DNA from: Planococcus shixiaomingii
GTDB taxonomy: Bacteria > Bacillota > Bacilli > Bacillales_A > Planococcaceae
Reading direction: 5' to 3'
NCBI RefSeq assembly: GCF_030413615.1
Contig: NZ_CP129236.1
Location: forward strand, 1,286,001-1,350,000
DNA: 64,000 bases
The translations under genes were made by a program, and so were the position numbers. The notes under the pieces are model-generated. The model had not been told where the DNA came from. It made no database searches and saw only the letters and a list, made by a program, of their open reading frames with translations. Below, one piece after another: positions 27,303 to 35,979 of the stretch. Position 1 is the first letter of the stretch. The number at the start of each line of letters is the position of its first letter.

Positions 27303-28823
27303 ATGGAACGTTCGCAATGGGGTACGCGAGCCGGTTTTGTCATGGCGGCAATCGGTTCCGCGGTGGGACTCGGAAACATTTGGCGTTTTCCATACGTCGC
27401 TTACGAAAATGGTGGAGGAGCATTCTTTATACCGTACTTATTCGCTCTGCTAACTGCAGGAATCCCGATTTTAATTTTGGAATTCACCATTGGACAAAAG
27501 TTTCGTGGATCAGCGCCATTATCATTCTTTAGAATGAGCGGCAAAAAATTAGAATGGCTTGGATGGTGGGCGGTTTTTGTATCGTTTATTATATCCTGTT
27601 ATTATGCCGTTATTATTGCTTGGGCTATGCGCTATACTATTTTTTCATTCAACCAGGCATGGGGAACGGATACAGAAGCGTTCCTATTTAATGACTTCTT
27701 ACAGTTAACAGTGCAACCTGGACAAACAGGCAGTATTGTATGGGGTGTATTTATTCCACTTGTACTAACGTGGATCATTACGCTGGGAATCTTATTTGCT
27801 GGAGTCAAAAAAGGAATTGAACTAGCAAACCGTATCTTTATTCCAACACTTGTTGTCATTTTCTTGATTGTTGTGCTACGCGCAGTAACTTTGGATGGTG
27901 CAGCAATGGGGCTTGATGCATTCTTCAAACCGAACGTTGAGGCACTTATGGATCCATCAGTTTGGGTCGCTGCCTACGGACATATTTTCTTTAGTTTATC
28001 TGTGGCATTTGCCATCATGATAACTTATGCAAGTTATCTTCCGAAAAAATCAGACCTTACAAACAATGCGTTCATTACTGGATTTGCAAACTCAGCATTT
28101 GAGTTGCTTGCCGGTATTGGGATATTCGCGGCTCTTGGATTCATGGCAAACCAGCAAGGAGTTGCGGTTGCAGATGTGGCGGCAGCTGGTGTCGGTTTGG
28201 CGTTTGTCGTATTCCCGCAGATTATTAACGAATTTCCAGGGTTCAATGGCTTATTTGGAGCACTTTTCTTCCTGTCATTGACGCTTGCAGGACTGACATC
28301 CTTAATTTCAATAACAGAAACATATGTGGCTGGCGTTTCAGAGAAATTTGGTATCACTCGCAACAAATCATTAGCTTTCGGCGGTGGTTTGGCTGCTTTA
28401 ATTTCAATATTGTTTGCTACTCAAGGCGGCTTGTTCTTCCTCGACGTGGTTGATTACTTCATCAACCAGTTTGGTGTAGCATTCATCGGGTTAGTGGAAG
28501 TAGTATTAGTGGTGTGGGTATTCCGTAAAGCGGATATGCTGCGCGACCATGCCAATGGCATTTCCGATATCCGCCTTGGCGGCTGGTGGAAATTCTGCTT
28601 AGGAATTGTTACACCAATCGTTTTAGGTTATATGATGTTCGGTTTGTTCAAAGTGAATCTACTAAAACAATTCGATACAGAAAACGGAAACTATGAAGGT
28701 TATTCCAATATGTTCATCATGTCGGCTGGAGTAACAGTAGCTGCAGCAGCCATCATCTTAGGCGTTTTGGCGTCCTTAGGAAAATGGCATAAAGATTACG
28801 CAGAATTTAAAGAAGAAAAATAA
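27303..28823 (+). CDS. metP: NSS-family methionine/alanine importer large subunit (MetP-like)
   Basis: A 506-residue sodium:neurotransmitter-symporter family protein with about 12 spans. TM1 reads AAIGSAVGLGNIWRFPYVAY, with the unwound region and the Asn and Arg that serve as Na+ ligand and outer gate in LeuT. The tail EFKEEK is cytoplasmic. Just 14 bases downstream is a 41-residue single-span protein matching the MetS small subunit, so this is the MetP subunit of a MetPS-type importer for methionine and alanine, as described in Corynebacterium. The start follows AAGGGGG. Confidence 0.88.
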   Translation: MERSQWGTRAGFVMAAIGSAVGLGNIWRFPYVAYENGGGAFFIPYLFALLTAGIPILILEFTIGQKFRGSAPLSFFRMSGKKLEWLGWWAVFVSFIISCYYAVIIAWAMRYTIFSFNQAWGTDTEAFLFNDFLQLTVQPGQTGSIVWGVFIPLVLTWIITLGILFAGVKKGIELANRIFIPTLVVIFLIVVLRAVTLDGAAMGLDAFFKPNVEALMDPSVWVAAYGHIFFSLSVAFAIMITYASYLPKKSDLTNNAFITGFANSAFELLAGIGIFAALGFMANQQGVAVADVAAAGVGLAFVVFPQIINEFPGFNGLFGALFFLSLTLAGLTSLISITETYVAGVSEKFGITRNKSLAFGGGLAALISILFATQGGLFFLDVVDYFINQFGVAFIGLVEVVLVVWVFRKADMLRDHANGISDIRLGGWWKFCLGIVTPIVLGYMMFGLFKVNLLKQFDTENGNYEGYSNMFIMSAGVTVAAAAIILGVLASLGKWHKDYAEFKEEK

Positions 28824-28837
28824 GGGGGGCGTATACG

Positions 28838-28963
28838 ATGTCAACAAGCGCAATCGTAATAATGATAATTGGTATGATCATCATTTGGGGCGGCTTAATA
28901 GCAAGTATTGCCTATGCCGTCAATAAAAGCAGAATTGCAAAAAGAAACGCTAGAAACGCTTGA
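28838..28963 (+). CDS. metS: MetS-like small subunit of the NSS importer (41 aa)
   Basis: A 41-residue membrane protein starting at ATG 28838 after AAGGGGGGC. One hydrophobic span (AIVIMIIGMIIIWGGLIASI) ends in a basic tail VNKSRIAKRNARNA. This is the pattern of the MetS/MetQ-type small subunit encoded after MetP in actinobacteria and many Bacillota. It is needed for transport in the characterised system. It is cotranscribed with the large subunit and followed by a strong terminator 2 bases after the stop. Confidence 0.9.
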   Translation: MSTSAIVIMIIGMIIIWGGLIASIAYAVNKSRIAKRNARNA

Positions 28964-28965
28964 TC

Positions 28966-28998
28966 AAAAGCCCGGAAGCATCCTGCTTCCGGGCTTTT
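28966..28998 (+). terminator. terminator of metPS-type operon
   Basis: Perfect 15-bp stem AAAAGCCCGGAAGCA / TGCTTCCGGGCTTTT with a three-base loop. Confidence 0.95.
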
Positions 28999-29145
28999 CT
29001 GATTTCATGAACTTGTGAGACTCCGCTCTTTATGGTACATTTGGAAGAGACATGGACGGTTGATAAGCGCTATGGCAAAAGACCATAAGCAAGTTATTTA
29101 CCGAACAAAGCAGCTGGCAATACCAGCTAATGGATGGTGAGAAAG

Positions 29146-29487
29146 TTGATCACGATAGAACAGTGGAATTATGAGATAGTAATCGATCACCGTGAAGGTT
29201 TCCAAGAAGAAGCGCTGGTCAGCCGGTATAGTGAAATATTAACGAAGTACGATTATATTTTAGGCGACTGGGGTTATGGTCAGTTGCGATTAAAAGGCTT
29301 TTTTGAAGATACGAACCATAAAGCGACGTATGATACAAAAATCAGTACGTTGCAGGATTATTTATATGAGTATTGCAATTTTGGCTGTGCTTACTTTGTG
29401 ATCAAGAAAACGGGCAAAGTACAAGAACCGGTGCAAGAACCAGTTGAAGAAATAGCGTCAGAAGAAACCCTCGAAACGGAAGCGTGA
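29146..29487 (+). CDS. yutD: YutD family protein
   Basis: A 113-residue YutD (DUF1027) protein, function unknown, conserved in Bacillota. Recognised by HREGFQEEALVSRYSEILTK, YDYILGDWGYGQLRLKGFF and YEYCNFGCAYFVIKK. The C-terminus adds a repeat-like acidic tail (VQEPVQEPVEEIASEETLET). An ATG at 29134 is in frame but has no ribosome site; the TTG at 29146 has GGTGAG just upstream and matches where homologues begin (LITIEQWNYEIV), so I prefer it. A terminator overlaps the last codons. Confidence 0.85.
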   Translation: MITIEQWNYEIVIDHREGFQEEALVSRYSEILTKYDYILGDWGYGQLRLKGFFEDTNHKATYDTKISTLQDYLYEYCNFGCAYFVIKKTGKVQEPVQEPVEEIASEETLETEA

Positions 29488-29505
29488 TCCGTCGAGGGTT
29501 TTTTG
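29467..29505 (+). terminator. intrinsic terminator overlapping the yutD stop
   Basis: Stem ACCCTCGA-ACGGA (29467-29480) / TCCGTCGAGGGT (29488-29499) and TTTTT. The stop codon lies in the loop. Confidence 0.85.
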
Positions 29506-29570
29506 TGTGCATATGATATGATTAGAATGAAAAATTTAAAGCTCTACAAAAGCAAACTGGAGGAGAACTT

Positions 29571-30029
29571 ATGTATTTTATCGACCGCTCTAAAATTACC
29601 GAAACGGTTTCATATATGAATTCTTTACTGAACTTATATGAAAAAAAGGACAGCTGGACATCACTTGAAGACCAGTTGGCTTTGGAAAGACTAGCTTCTA
29701 ACATCATCGAATCAATCATTGACGTCGGCAACACGATGATCGATGGGTTTATCATGCGCGATCCCGGCAGCTATGACGACATCATTGATATTTTGACAGA
29801 TGAAAAAGTCATTACTGCTGAAATGGATGAGCCATTGAAAAAAGTGATAGCCTTGCGCAAAATGCTGGTCCGTGAATTTATGAAAGCAGACCATCCAACA
29901 ATAATAGCTGTTCTCAACGATAGCCTTGAAGAATTAAAAAGCTTTGGCCCGAAAGCGGAACATTATCTAGAACATGAACTTGGCCCAGTATCAGCGTTCA
30001 TCCCGGAGACGAACAATGAAAAACTATAA
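29571..30029 (+). CDS. yutE: DUF86/HepT-like protein YutE
   Basis: A 152-residue helical protein of the DUF86 family, which includes the HepT toxins of MntA-HepT systems. The RX4-6HXY motif expected near the C-terminal third reads RKMLVREFMKAD here, so the histidine and tyrosine are Arg and Phe. There is no nucleotidyltransferase gene beside it. I therefore regard it as the stand-alone YutE lineage, not a toxin. It overlaps yutF by 14 bases, so the two are translationally coupled. The start follows GGAGGAG. Confidence 0.85.
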   Translation: MYFIDRSKITETVSYMNSLLNLYEKKDSWTSLEDQLALERLASNIIESIIDVGNTMIDGFIMRDPGSYDDIIDILTDEKVITAEMDEPLKKVIALRKMLVREFMKADHPTIIAVLNDSLEELKSFGPKAEHYLEHELGPVSAFIPETNNEKL

Positions 30030-30780
30030 AGCCTATTGCCTCGATTTGGATGGAACAGTTTATCGGGGAACTGAGGTTATTCCTGAAGCCGTAACCTTCA
30101 TCGAACGGTTGCAAAAAAAGGGCATTGAACCGTTCTTCGTTACGAATAATGCTTCGATGACACAACAGCAATTGGGCGACAAACTGGCCCGTTTTGGAGT
30201 GAAGGCTGAAAAGTCGCGAATCATCTCCTCGGCGGTCGCAGCTGCGAAATACATCAAGCACTGGTATCCCGGTAAAAAAGTTTTCATGATCGGCTCTGCT
30301 GGATTAGAGAAAGCGTTGTTACAAGAAGGAATAGAACGGGTAAAGGAAAATGGAGACATTGTGCTGATGGGAATTGACCGTGACATCAACTTTGACAAGC
30401 TGGCGGAGGCTTGTCTGGAAGTGCGTAAAGGTGCAATCTTCATATCGACTAACGGTGATCTAGCTTATCCTTCCGAGAAAGGATTAATACCAGGGAACGG
30501 GGCGTACACGACTCTTGTAGCGGCCTCTACCGGCGTTGATCCTCTGTACATCGGTAAACCAGAGATGCACATGCTTGAAGCCATTATGTTGGATTTCGGA
30601 TTCGATAAAAAGGATATGGTCATGATCGGCGACAACTACGATACCGACATTAAAGCGGGCATTCATTTTGGAATCGATACCATCCATGTCAATACGGGAG
30701 TCACTTCTACAGAAGAGGCTATGAAAAAAGCGATAAAGCCTACTTGTATGGTGGAAAGTCTTGAAATGTATAAGGTATAA
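30016..30780 (+). CDS. yutF: HAD-superfamily phosphatase YutF (NagD type)
   Basis: A 254-residue class IIA HAD phosphatase. Motif I is CLDLDGTVYRG with the nucleophile Asp, motif II lies in FFVTNNAS, and motif IV is MIGDNYDTDIKAG. The C2 cap sits between. Close relatives act on sugar or nucleotide monophosphates, but the substrate here is not known. The frame is open upstream to 29974; ATG 30016 with CCGGAGA upstream is the likely start and overlaps the end of yutE. Confidence 0.93.
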   Translation: MKNYKAYCLDLDGTVYRGTEVIPEAVTFIERLQKKGIEPFFVTNNASMTQQQLGDKLARFGVKAEKSRIISSAVAAAKYIKHWYPGKKVFMIGSAGLEKALLQEGIERVKENGDIVLMGIDRDINFDKLAEACLEVRKGAIFISTNGDLAYPSEKGLIPGNGAYTTLVAASTGVDPLYIGKPEMHMLEAIMLDFGFDKKDMVMIGDNYDTDIKAGIHFGIDTIHVNTGVTSTEEAMKKAIKPTCMVESLEMYKV

Positions 30781-30827
30781 GAAATAATGCTATATGTGAA
30801 GAACTAAAGAAATGACTTTTTACAACT

Positions 30828-30918
30828 CGCTTCGGATGCTCTGAGGATGGCTTTCACAAGAAGCCAGGAAAATCACCTGTCTTCTTGCTTCGCCTAGCCC
30901 GTGGACGCACCATCGCTA
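30828..30918. repeat. palindromic intergenic repeat, module 1 (copy B)
   Basis: Matches 1476-1570 in order and spacing: CGCTTCG, CTGAGGATGGCT, AGAAGCCAGG, then CTTCTTGCTTCGCC. The hairpin arms are CAAGAAG (30857-30863) and CTTCTTG (30881-30887), where copy A has CTAGAAG/CTTCTAG. Confidence 0.7.
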
Positions 30919-30973
30919 AGAAAGTTGCTTTAAAAGAAGCATCTTCTGTTTTCTGCTCTTCTCATTAAGAAGA

Positions 30974-31054
30974 TGAAGCAAAACAGCGGAGAAAACCGCA
31001 TGCTCCTGCATCGCTACGCGTTCGCCGGAAAGCGCAGCTGTTTTGTGGAATATC
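30974..31054. repeat. palindromic intergenic repeat, module 2 (copy B)
   Basis: Begins AAAACAGCGGAGA (30980) and ends AGCGCAGCTGTTTTGTGGAA followed by TATC (31031-31054), as in copy A at 1634-1751, but the interior is about 35 bases shorter. Module 1 and module 2 occur in the same order and about 60 bases apart in both copies. The two modules together fill most of the 356-base gap between yutF and yuzB. Confidence 0.75.
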
Positions 31055-31116
31055 AACGGTTAGAAATAATTAGTTCAACTTATGTAGTGGATTGAGTTAA
31101 GTACACAGCAAATAAA

Positions 31117-31138
31117 AAAAGCCGTTTTTCAACGGCTT
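31117..31138 (-). terminator. terminator of yuzB
   Basis: On the minus strand, AAGCCGTT/AACGGCTT with a four-base loop, followed by TTTTTTT; the stem includes the yuzB stop codon. Confidence 0.88.
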
Positions 31139-31373
31139 AGAACAATGGATTTTCTTCTATAAAATCATACACTTTTTGTGTCAATTCTTCTGGAGAATCG
31201 GCTTCTACAATCTCGCCATTTACCAACGCATACAAAGATTCTGAGCACTGGGTGCAGTAGCTTAAACAGCCATAATCCAAGACATCCAGGTTCGAGTCCT
31301 TTTCCAGTTTTTCAAAGGAATCTTGCGCTCCATTGGCGATGTTGCTGATGCAAAATTCAACAATTGGTTTCAT
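31137..31373 (-). CDS. yuzB: DUF1450 family protein YuzB
   Basis: A 78-residue protein with four cysteines arranged as FCISN near the N-terminus and YGCLSYCTQCSESLYAL in the middle, the DUF1450/YuzB pattern. The cysteine arrangement suggests a metal or Fe-S site, but no function is known. The start has GAGGTGAGC upstream. It is divergent from yutJ with about 150 bases between them. In B. subtilis, yuzB and yutJ are also neighbours. Confidence 0.9.
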   Translation of the reverse strand: MKPIVEFCISNIANGAQDSFEKLEKDSNLDVLDYGCLSYCTQCSESLYALVNGEIVEADSPEELTQKVYDFIEENPLF

Positions 31374-31525
31374 TTAGCTCACCTCGCTACAACGAAATCC
31401 TACTCTTTTTCTCAGCGTTAGTCAATTAAATGATTTTGGGGGAAAGATATTGTGAAAGTTATCACAATCAGCTATACTCATATTGGAGAAAATGTGCAGA
31501 TAGAAGAAATTCAAAGGAGATTTTT

Positions 31526-32593
31526 ATGAGAAAATTAGTCTTACTTGGTGGAGGATACGGCAATATGCGTATTTTGTTGCGTTTATTGCCAAACAATTTG
31601 CCACAAGATATGGAGATCATTTTAATCGACCGAACACCATTCCACAGCATGAAAACTGAGTTTTATGCATTGGCGGCGGGAACGGAATCAGACAATGATG
31701 TACGTGTTCCATTTCCGGAACATGAGCGGTTGAAAATTGTTAACGGTGAGATTTTGGAAATTGATCTTGAAGAAAATTGTGTATTGATGGAAAACGGAGA
31801 ACGGGTTGCGTACGACGATTTGGTCATCGGACTCGGCTGCGAAGACAAATACCACAACGTTCCAGGTGCGGATGAATTTACGTACAGCATTCAGACAATC
31901 GGCAAATCACGCCAGACATATCAAGCGCTTTTAGGGTTGCCTTCGGGTGCTGTCGTGGGAGTGGTCGGAGCAGGGCTCAGCGGAATTGAGCTTGCCAGTG
32001 AGCTTCGCGAAAGCCGTAAAGATTTGCAGATCAAGTTGTTTGACCGGAGTCCTCGGATTTTACGGGATTTTCCGGAGCGTTTGAGCAATTTCGTCAAGAA
32101 ATGGTTTGACAGCAACGACGTCGAAGTAGTTCCAAGTTCGAACATTACAAAAGTGGAGCCGAAACTGCTTTACAACCACGAAGAAACCATACCAGTTGAT
32201 GCGGTTGTTTGGACGGCAGGAATCCAGGCGGTTAAGCCGGTGCGTGATTTGGGTCTTGAAATGGACAATAGCGGGCGCTTGGTTATCAACCAGTACCATC
32301 AATTGCCGAACTACGAACATGTCTATGTAGTGGGGGATTGTGCTGCATTGCCTATGGCTCCGTCTGCACAACTGGCCGAAGAACAAGCGGAACAAATCGT
32401 CAAAGTGCTGAAAGCAGTGTGGAGAGGCGAAGAATTGCCAGAGACGATGCCGGAAATCAAGCTAAAAGGCTTCCTTGGTTCTCTTGGCAAAAAGCAAGGT
32501 TTTGCTTACTTGGCAGATCGCACGGTAACGGGACGTATTGCACGCCTGATGAAGTCTGGCGTACTTTGGATGTATAAGTGGCATAACGGATAA
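31526..32593 (+). CDS. yutJ: type II NADH dehydrogenase-like flavoprotein YutJ
   Basis: A 355-residue FAD/NAD(P) oxidoreductase of the NDH-2 family. The FAD motif is LVLLGGGYGNMRIL at the N-terminus, the NAD motif is VGVVGAGLSGIELASEL near 150, and YVVGDCAALP near the C-terminus closes the flavin site. It is shorter than the Ndh at 38929 and lacks its long C-terminal membrane helix. Upstream codons in frame reach 31430, but AAAGGAGA just before ATG 31526 fixes the start. Substrate unknown; possibly an auxiliary NADH:quinone or Fe-S-related reductase. Confidence 0.87.
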   Translation: MRKLVLLGGGYGNMRILLRLLPNNLPQDMEIILIDRTPFHSMKTEFYALAAGTESDNDVRVPFPEHERLKIVNGEILEIDLEENCVLMENGERVAYDDLVIGLGCEDKYHNVPGADEFTYSIQTIGKSRQTYQALLGLPSGAVVGVVGAGLSGIELASELRESRKDLQIKLFDRSPRILRDFPERLSNFVKKWFDSNDVEVVPSSNITKVEPKLLYNHEETIPVDAVVWTAGIQAVKPVRDLGLEMDNSGRLVINQYHQLPNYEHVYVVGDCAALPMAPSAQLAEEQAEQIVKVLKAVWRGEELPETMPEIKLKGFLGSLGKKQGFAYLADRTVTGRIARLMKSGVLWMYKWHNG

Positions 32594-33298
32594 GAAGTGG
32601 CGTAAACTTAGTTGACTCAATGGTTAGTAGGAAAGAAAATAGGGATTTCTCAGAGACTCGTGCAAAAGCCACACCCAATTTTTAGAATCTCTATTTCATT
32701 TTATATTTTTAAGTAGGAAAATTGCTCTTCCAATACAGTAAAAACAACATGATTTTATAAAAGACCTTAAAACACATAAGTGTTTAAGGTCTTTTTATTT
32801 GGTTAAGAAAATCTTATGAAACTTCAAGCTTTAAGACGTCCTTTTAGAAAAAAACTATAAAATTATTGCGGAGTTTTCGATAAAAAACTAACAAATAACA
32901 CCCTAGAACTCAAGTGGCTAACCCAGTAAAGTATCCTTATAATACCAATTTATTAAAAATTCCGAATTTTTAAGCGCCGAGAAATTAAAGGGAAAGGAGG
33001 CGGGAATATTTCAAGTATCCATTCTAATCCATGTAGTTGCCATTAATCAGATTAGAAGGCTTATGCAAACTCTCTCTTAAGAGAAAGTTGAAAGCGGATA
33101 CATAACGGTGCGGAATGTTGAAAATTTGTTCCCGGTCAGTGAATAAAACTCGTACCTACTTCTCGATGTAAAATGCGAAAAAATGGTAACACTCTATGTA
33201 GATTAAGGTTTTATAAAAATCATTACTAGCCTGTAATGATAGGTTTGGAAAAGCACATGCGTACATTCCGATATTAAAATTGAAGTGGAGGGAAAGAA
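32594..33298. other. 705-base gap without a recognised gene
   Basis: Only hairpins and the promoter of the next gene were found. One weak hairpin (AATAGGGATT near 32638 with AATCTCTATT near 32684) may end yutJ. The clearer one at 32761-32797 stands alone. An AAAGGAGGCGGG ribosome-like site at about 32994-33005 is followed only by a short open stretch without a normal start. The composition is AT-rich; it may be a decayed gene. Confidence 0.6.
32761..32797 (+). terminator. orphan intrinsic terminator
   Basis: Stem AAGACCTTAAAACAC (32761-32775) / GTGTTTAAGGTCTT (32780-32793), one bulge, T-run; 168 bases after yutJ. Confidence 0.8.
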
Positions 33299-34621
33299 AT
33301 GGATCAATCATACTCAACTAATACCATTGAAAAAAGAACGATTAAGAAAACGATGAGAAGGATTTTGCCGTTTATTTTACTATTATATGCGGTTGCTTTT
33401 TTGGACAGGATTAATCTTGGATTTGCTGCCTTAGAGATGAATGCAGATTTAGCCTTAACAGCTGAAGTATTCGGTTTGTTATCAGGTTTGTTCTTTATCG
33501 GATATTTCCTGTTTGAAGTTCCAAGCAATTTGATGTTAAAAAAGATTGGTGCAAAATTATGGATTTCTCGGATTATGTTTACTTGGGGAATTATCGTTAT
33601 ATTAACTGGATTTGCCCAATCCGCTACACATTTATATATATTGCGCTTTTTACTTGGAGTGGCTGAAGCGGGTTTCACACCGGGTATTATTCTTTACTTA
33701 ACGTATTGGTTCAGAGCAAGTGAAAGAGGGAAAGCAACCGCTGTCTTTTTTATTGCTTTACCATTAAGTGCATTGATAGGTGCACCGCTGTCAACGTGGA
33801 TTATCGATACTATTTCGTGGAGTGGTTTAGCCGGTTGGAGATGGATGTTTATCTTAGAAGGTATACCAGCTGTCCTATTAGGCATTGTCGTTCTGTTTTA
33901 CATGACCAATAGACCTGCTGATGCAAAGTGGTTAACGATCGAAGAGAAGACATGGCTTGAAGGCGAATTAGAAAAAGAGAGAAAATTGAGTTCCATGGTC
34001 AATAAATCTTCACATCTTGCCATGCTGAAAGATTCGAAGGTTTGGAAATTATCTCTCGTTAATATGGCGGGCTTTGTCGCTGTCAATGGGTTATCCTATT
34101 GGATGCCAACGATTCTTAAATCCTTATCTTCTTCTTCAACGACAAACATACAAATTGGCTGGTTGTCCATGATTCCTTCCCTCATTGCTATTCCGGCAAT
34201 CTTATTTGTAGGATGGAATGCAGACAGAACAAATTCCTATAAAAAGCACTTAGTTGCATGTATCTCAATTGCCATGATTGGACTCATCGGTTGTGCGCTA
34301 GTACCGAGTGCACCGTTGATGGTCTTAATGTTATCCATTACCTCTGCAGGATTGTACGGAATATCAGGTTCTTTCTATGCGTATTTAACGTTCTTCTTTA
34401 CGCAATCAACAGCACCTGCAGGCATCGCTTTAGTAAGCTCACTTTCTGCAATTGGCGGTTTTATAGGGCCGATGTTGCTGGGAGTTGTGGAGTTAAGAGA
34501 AGGCATGTTTGTGATTGCTGGTTTCATGCTTGTCAGTCTAATTACACTTTTCACATTGAAACTTGAGAAAAATCGCCAGAGCGAACAAATAGTAGAGCAG
34601 CCCATTGAAGTTTCAAATTGA
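33299..34621 (+). CDS. MFS permease, anion:cation symporter (ACS/TtuB-like) family
   Basis: A 440-residue MFS carrier with 12 predicted spans. The ACS-family signature is present: FLDRINLGFAALEMN at the end of TM1, GYFLFEVPSNLMLKKIGAK after TM2, and RFLLGVAEAGFTPGIILYLT in TM4. This family carries organic anions such as tartrate, phthalate, glucarate or hydroxyphenylacetate; the substrate cannot be called. No catabolic genes adjoin it. The gene follows GTGGAGG and a 705-base gap, so it looks like an isolated accessory gene. Confidence 0.88.
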   Translation: MDQSYSTNTIEKRTIKKTMRRILPFILLLYAVAFLDRINLGFAALEMNADLALTAEVFGLLSGLFFIGYFLFEVPSNLMLKKIGAKLWISRIMFTWGIIVILTGFAQSATHLYILRFLLGVAEAGFTPGIILYLTYWFRASERGKATAVFFIALPLSALIGAPLSTWIIDTISWSGLAGWRWMFILEGIPAVLLGIVVLFYMTNRPADAKWLTIEEKTWLEGELEKERKLSSMVNKSSHLAMLKDSKVWKLSLVNMAGFVAVNGLSYWMPTILKSLSSSSTTNIQIGWLSMIPSLIAIPAILFVGWNADRTNSYKKHLVACISIAMIGLIGCALVPSAPLMVLMLSITSAGLYGISGSFYAYLTFFFTQSTAPAGIALVSSLSAIGGFIGPMLLGVVELREGMFVIAGFMLVSLITLFTLKLEKNRQSEQIVEQPIEVSN

Positions 34622-34780
34622 TTTACGAACCGGATGAGATAGAAGAGTGTATCTAGAGTATGGAAGTGTGGATACAGAATCAGTAAGACTGCAGTATGAA
34701 GTGAGAGAATCCAAGGAAAGTTGCAGTGGCAAGAAACAAATGCGTATAGATAAAATTTCTTTTTCCAATAGTGTTAATTA

Positions 34781-34816
34781 GATAAAGTGGAAGTTGATTT
34801 CAACTTCCACTTTATC
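34781..34816. terminator. bidirectional terminator between the MFS gene and yuzD
   Basis: Perfect 16-bp stem GATAAAGTGGAAGTTG (34781-34796) / CAACTTCCACTTTATC (34801-34816). Confidence 0.8.
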
Positions 34817-34834
34817 TTTGAACTAAGTAATTTC

Positions 34835-35161
34835 TTATTCGCCTGCTACAAACCCGTGCTTCTCGAGTTCTTTATAAACGGGCTTCAATTGCACGTAACC
34901 TTCACCTACAACTTCTCCTTCAACCAGCACAAGAGGATAAAAGAACTCATCATCCAAAATGCGCTGCGCGTAGTCTTGTTTATGTTCTTCCGTTTGCGGT
35001 TTCTCAATATCGACATACGTAATTGAAAACGGCTGGTCTTTGTATTTACGTGAGATTGCCGCCTCTAACCATTCATACGTATCAATGGAAGAAGGCGCAT
35101 TTACGCAACTTGCGCAAATTACCTCGGTTCCGTAAACTTCAATCGTTAATTCTTTCGGCAT
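34835..35161 (-). CDS. yuzD: YuzD family thioredoxin-like protein
   Basis: A 108-residue DUF1462/YuzD protein with a thioredoxin-like fold. The N-terminal motif TEVICASCVNAPSS holds a CXXC pair (CASC), followed by SITYVDIEKP and FYPLVLVEGEVVGEG, the cis-proline region. Function is unknown. It is divergent from the NifU-like yutI, and Fe-S genes surround it, so a redox role in cluster metabolism is plausible. The start has GGGGGTAG upstream. Confidence 0.9.
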   Translation of the reverse strand: MPKELTIEVYGTEVICASCVNAPSSIDTYEWLEAAISRKYKDQPFSITYVDIEKPQTEEHKQDYAQRILDDEFFYPLVLVEGEVVGEGYVQLKPVYKELEKHGFVAGE

Positions 35162-35244
35162 AAATGTCTACCCCCTGTGAATTCATTAGTGGCTTTTTCC
35201 CTCTAATCACATTATAATGATTATAATGAAAGGAGTCGATATAA

Positions 35245-35481
35245 ATGACTGAAGCTTTGATGGAAGATCAAGTAATGGAAGTCTTAGATAAATTGCGTCC
35301 ATTCCTTTTGCGTGACGGGGGAGACTGTGAACTCGTTGATATTGAAGATGGAATCGTAAAACTTCGTCTACTCGGCGCATGCGGAAGCTGCCCAAGTTCG
35401 ACAATTACATTAAAAGCAGGGATTGAACGCGCGTTAATGGAAGAAGTTCCTGGCGTTGTAGAAGTAGAACAAGTATTTTAA
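35245..35481 (+). CDS. yutI: NifU-like C-terminal domain protein YutI (Nfu)
   Basis: A 78-residue stand-alone Nfu domain. The CXXC of [18 protein letters not shown] binds a transferable Fe-S cluster between two subunits. It delivers clusters to targets such as aconitase-type enzymes. The start follows AAAGGAGTCG. It lies in the same short region as yutM (A-type carrier), complementing the sufCDSUB operon at 10748-15928. Confidence 0.95.
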   Translation: MTEALMEDQVMEVLDKLRPFLLRDGGDCELVDIEDGIVKLRLLGACGSCPSSTITLKAGIERALMEEVPGVVEVEQVF

Positions 35482-35485
35482 TGCC

Positions 35486-35510
35486 AAGGGACCTTTTGAG
35501 GTCCCTTTTT
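35486..35510 (+). terminator. intrinsic terminator after yutI
   Basis: Stem AAGGGACC / GGTCCCTT with a six-base loop and T-run. Confidence 0.92.
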
Positions 35511-35601
35511 ATGTAGACAAATAAAAGAGCTTTTTGAAGTTGCCCCGCTTGTATAAGGATGGAAAAGATTGCTATCATATTTATATAGGAAGGTGATATG
35601 G

Positions 35602-35964
35602 ATGACACAAGCAGTAGAGATTACAGAAGCAGCATCGTTTCAAGTGAAAGAAATGATGCGCCACAACGAAGAAGAAGGATCGTTTCTGCGGGTTGCTGTA
35701 AAAGGCGGCGGCTGCAGCGGTTTAACATATGGCATGGGCTTTGAAAAAGAACAAAGTCCAGAAGATGAGCAATACGAACAATTCGGGATCAAAGTCTTAG
35801 TTGCAAAAGAAGACGCGGGAATTTTAAATGGTACGGTTGTCGATTACAAGCAATCGTTAATGGGCGGCGGTTTCACGATTGAAAATCCGAACGCCATCGC
35901 TTCATGCGGCTGCGGGACTTCTTTCCGTACTGCCAAAAAAGCCGGAACTCCGGAAAACTGCTAA
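35602..35964 (+). CDS. yutM: HesB/IscA A-type Fe-S carrier YutM
   Basis: A 120-residue A-type carrier protein. The three conserved cysteines are in KGGGCSGLTYGM and, near the C-terminus, SCGCGTSFRT. Such proteins bind Fe-S clusters and pass them to apo-enzymes. The frame is open from 35569, but ATG 35602 follows GGAAGGTGAT and is the expected start. A terminator separates it from yutI upstream, so it has its own promoter. Confidence 0.95.
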   Translation: MTQAVEITEAASFQVKEMMRHNEEEGSFLRVAVKGGGCSGLTYGMGFEKEQSPEDEQYEQFGIKVLVAKEDAGILNGTVVDYKQSLMGGGFTIENPNAIASCGCGTSFRTAKKAGTPENC

Positions 35965-35979
35965 ATATATAGTTAATAC

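Noticed and set aside
29571..30029. HepT-type toxin of a toxin-antitoxin pair
   Set aside because: No nucleotidyltransferase partner is adjacent, the catalytic motif is degenerate, and the gene overlaps yutF in a conserved housekeeping arrangement.
33000..33298. T-box or other riboswitch upstream of the MFS gene
   Set aside because: No T-box core or other known aptamer consensus could be recognised in this stretch.
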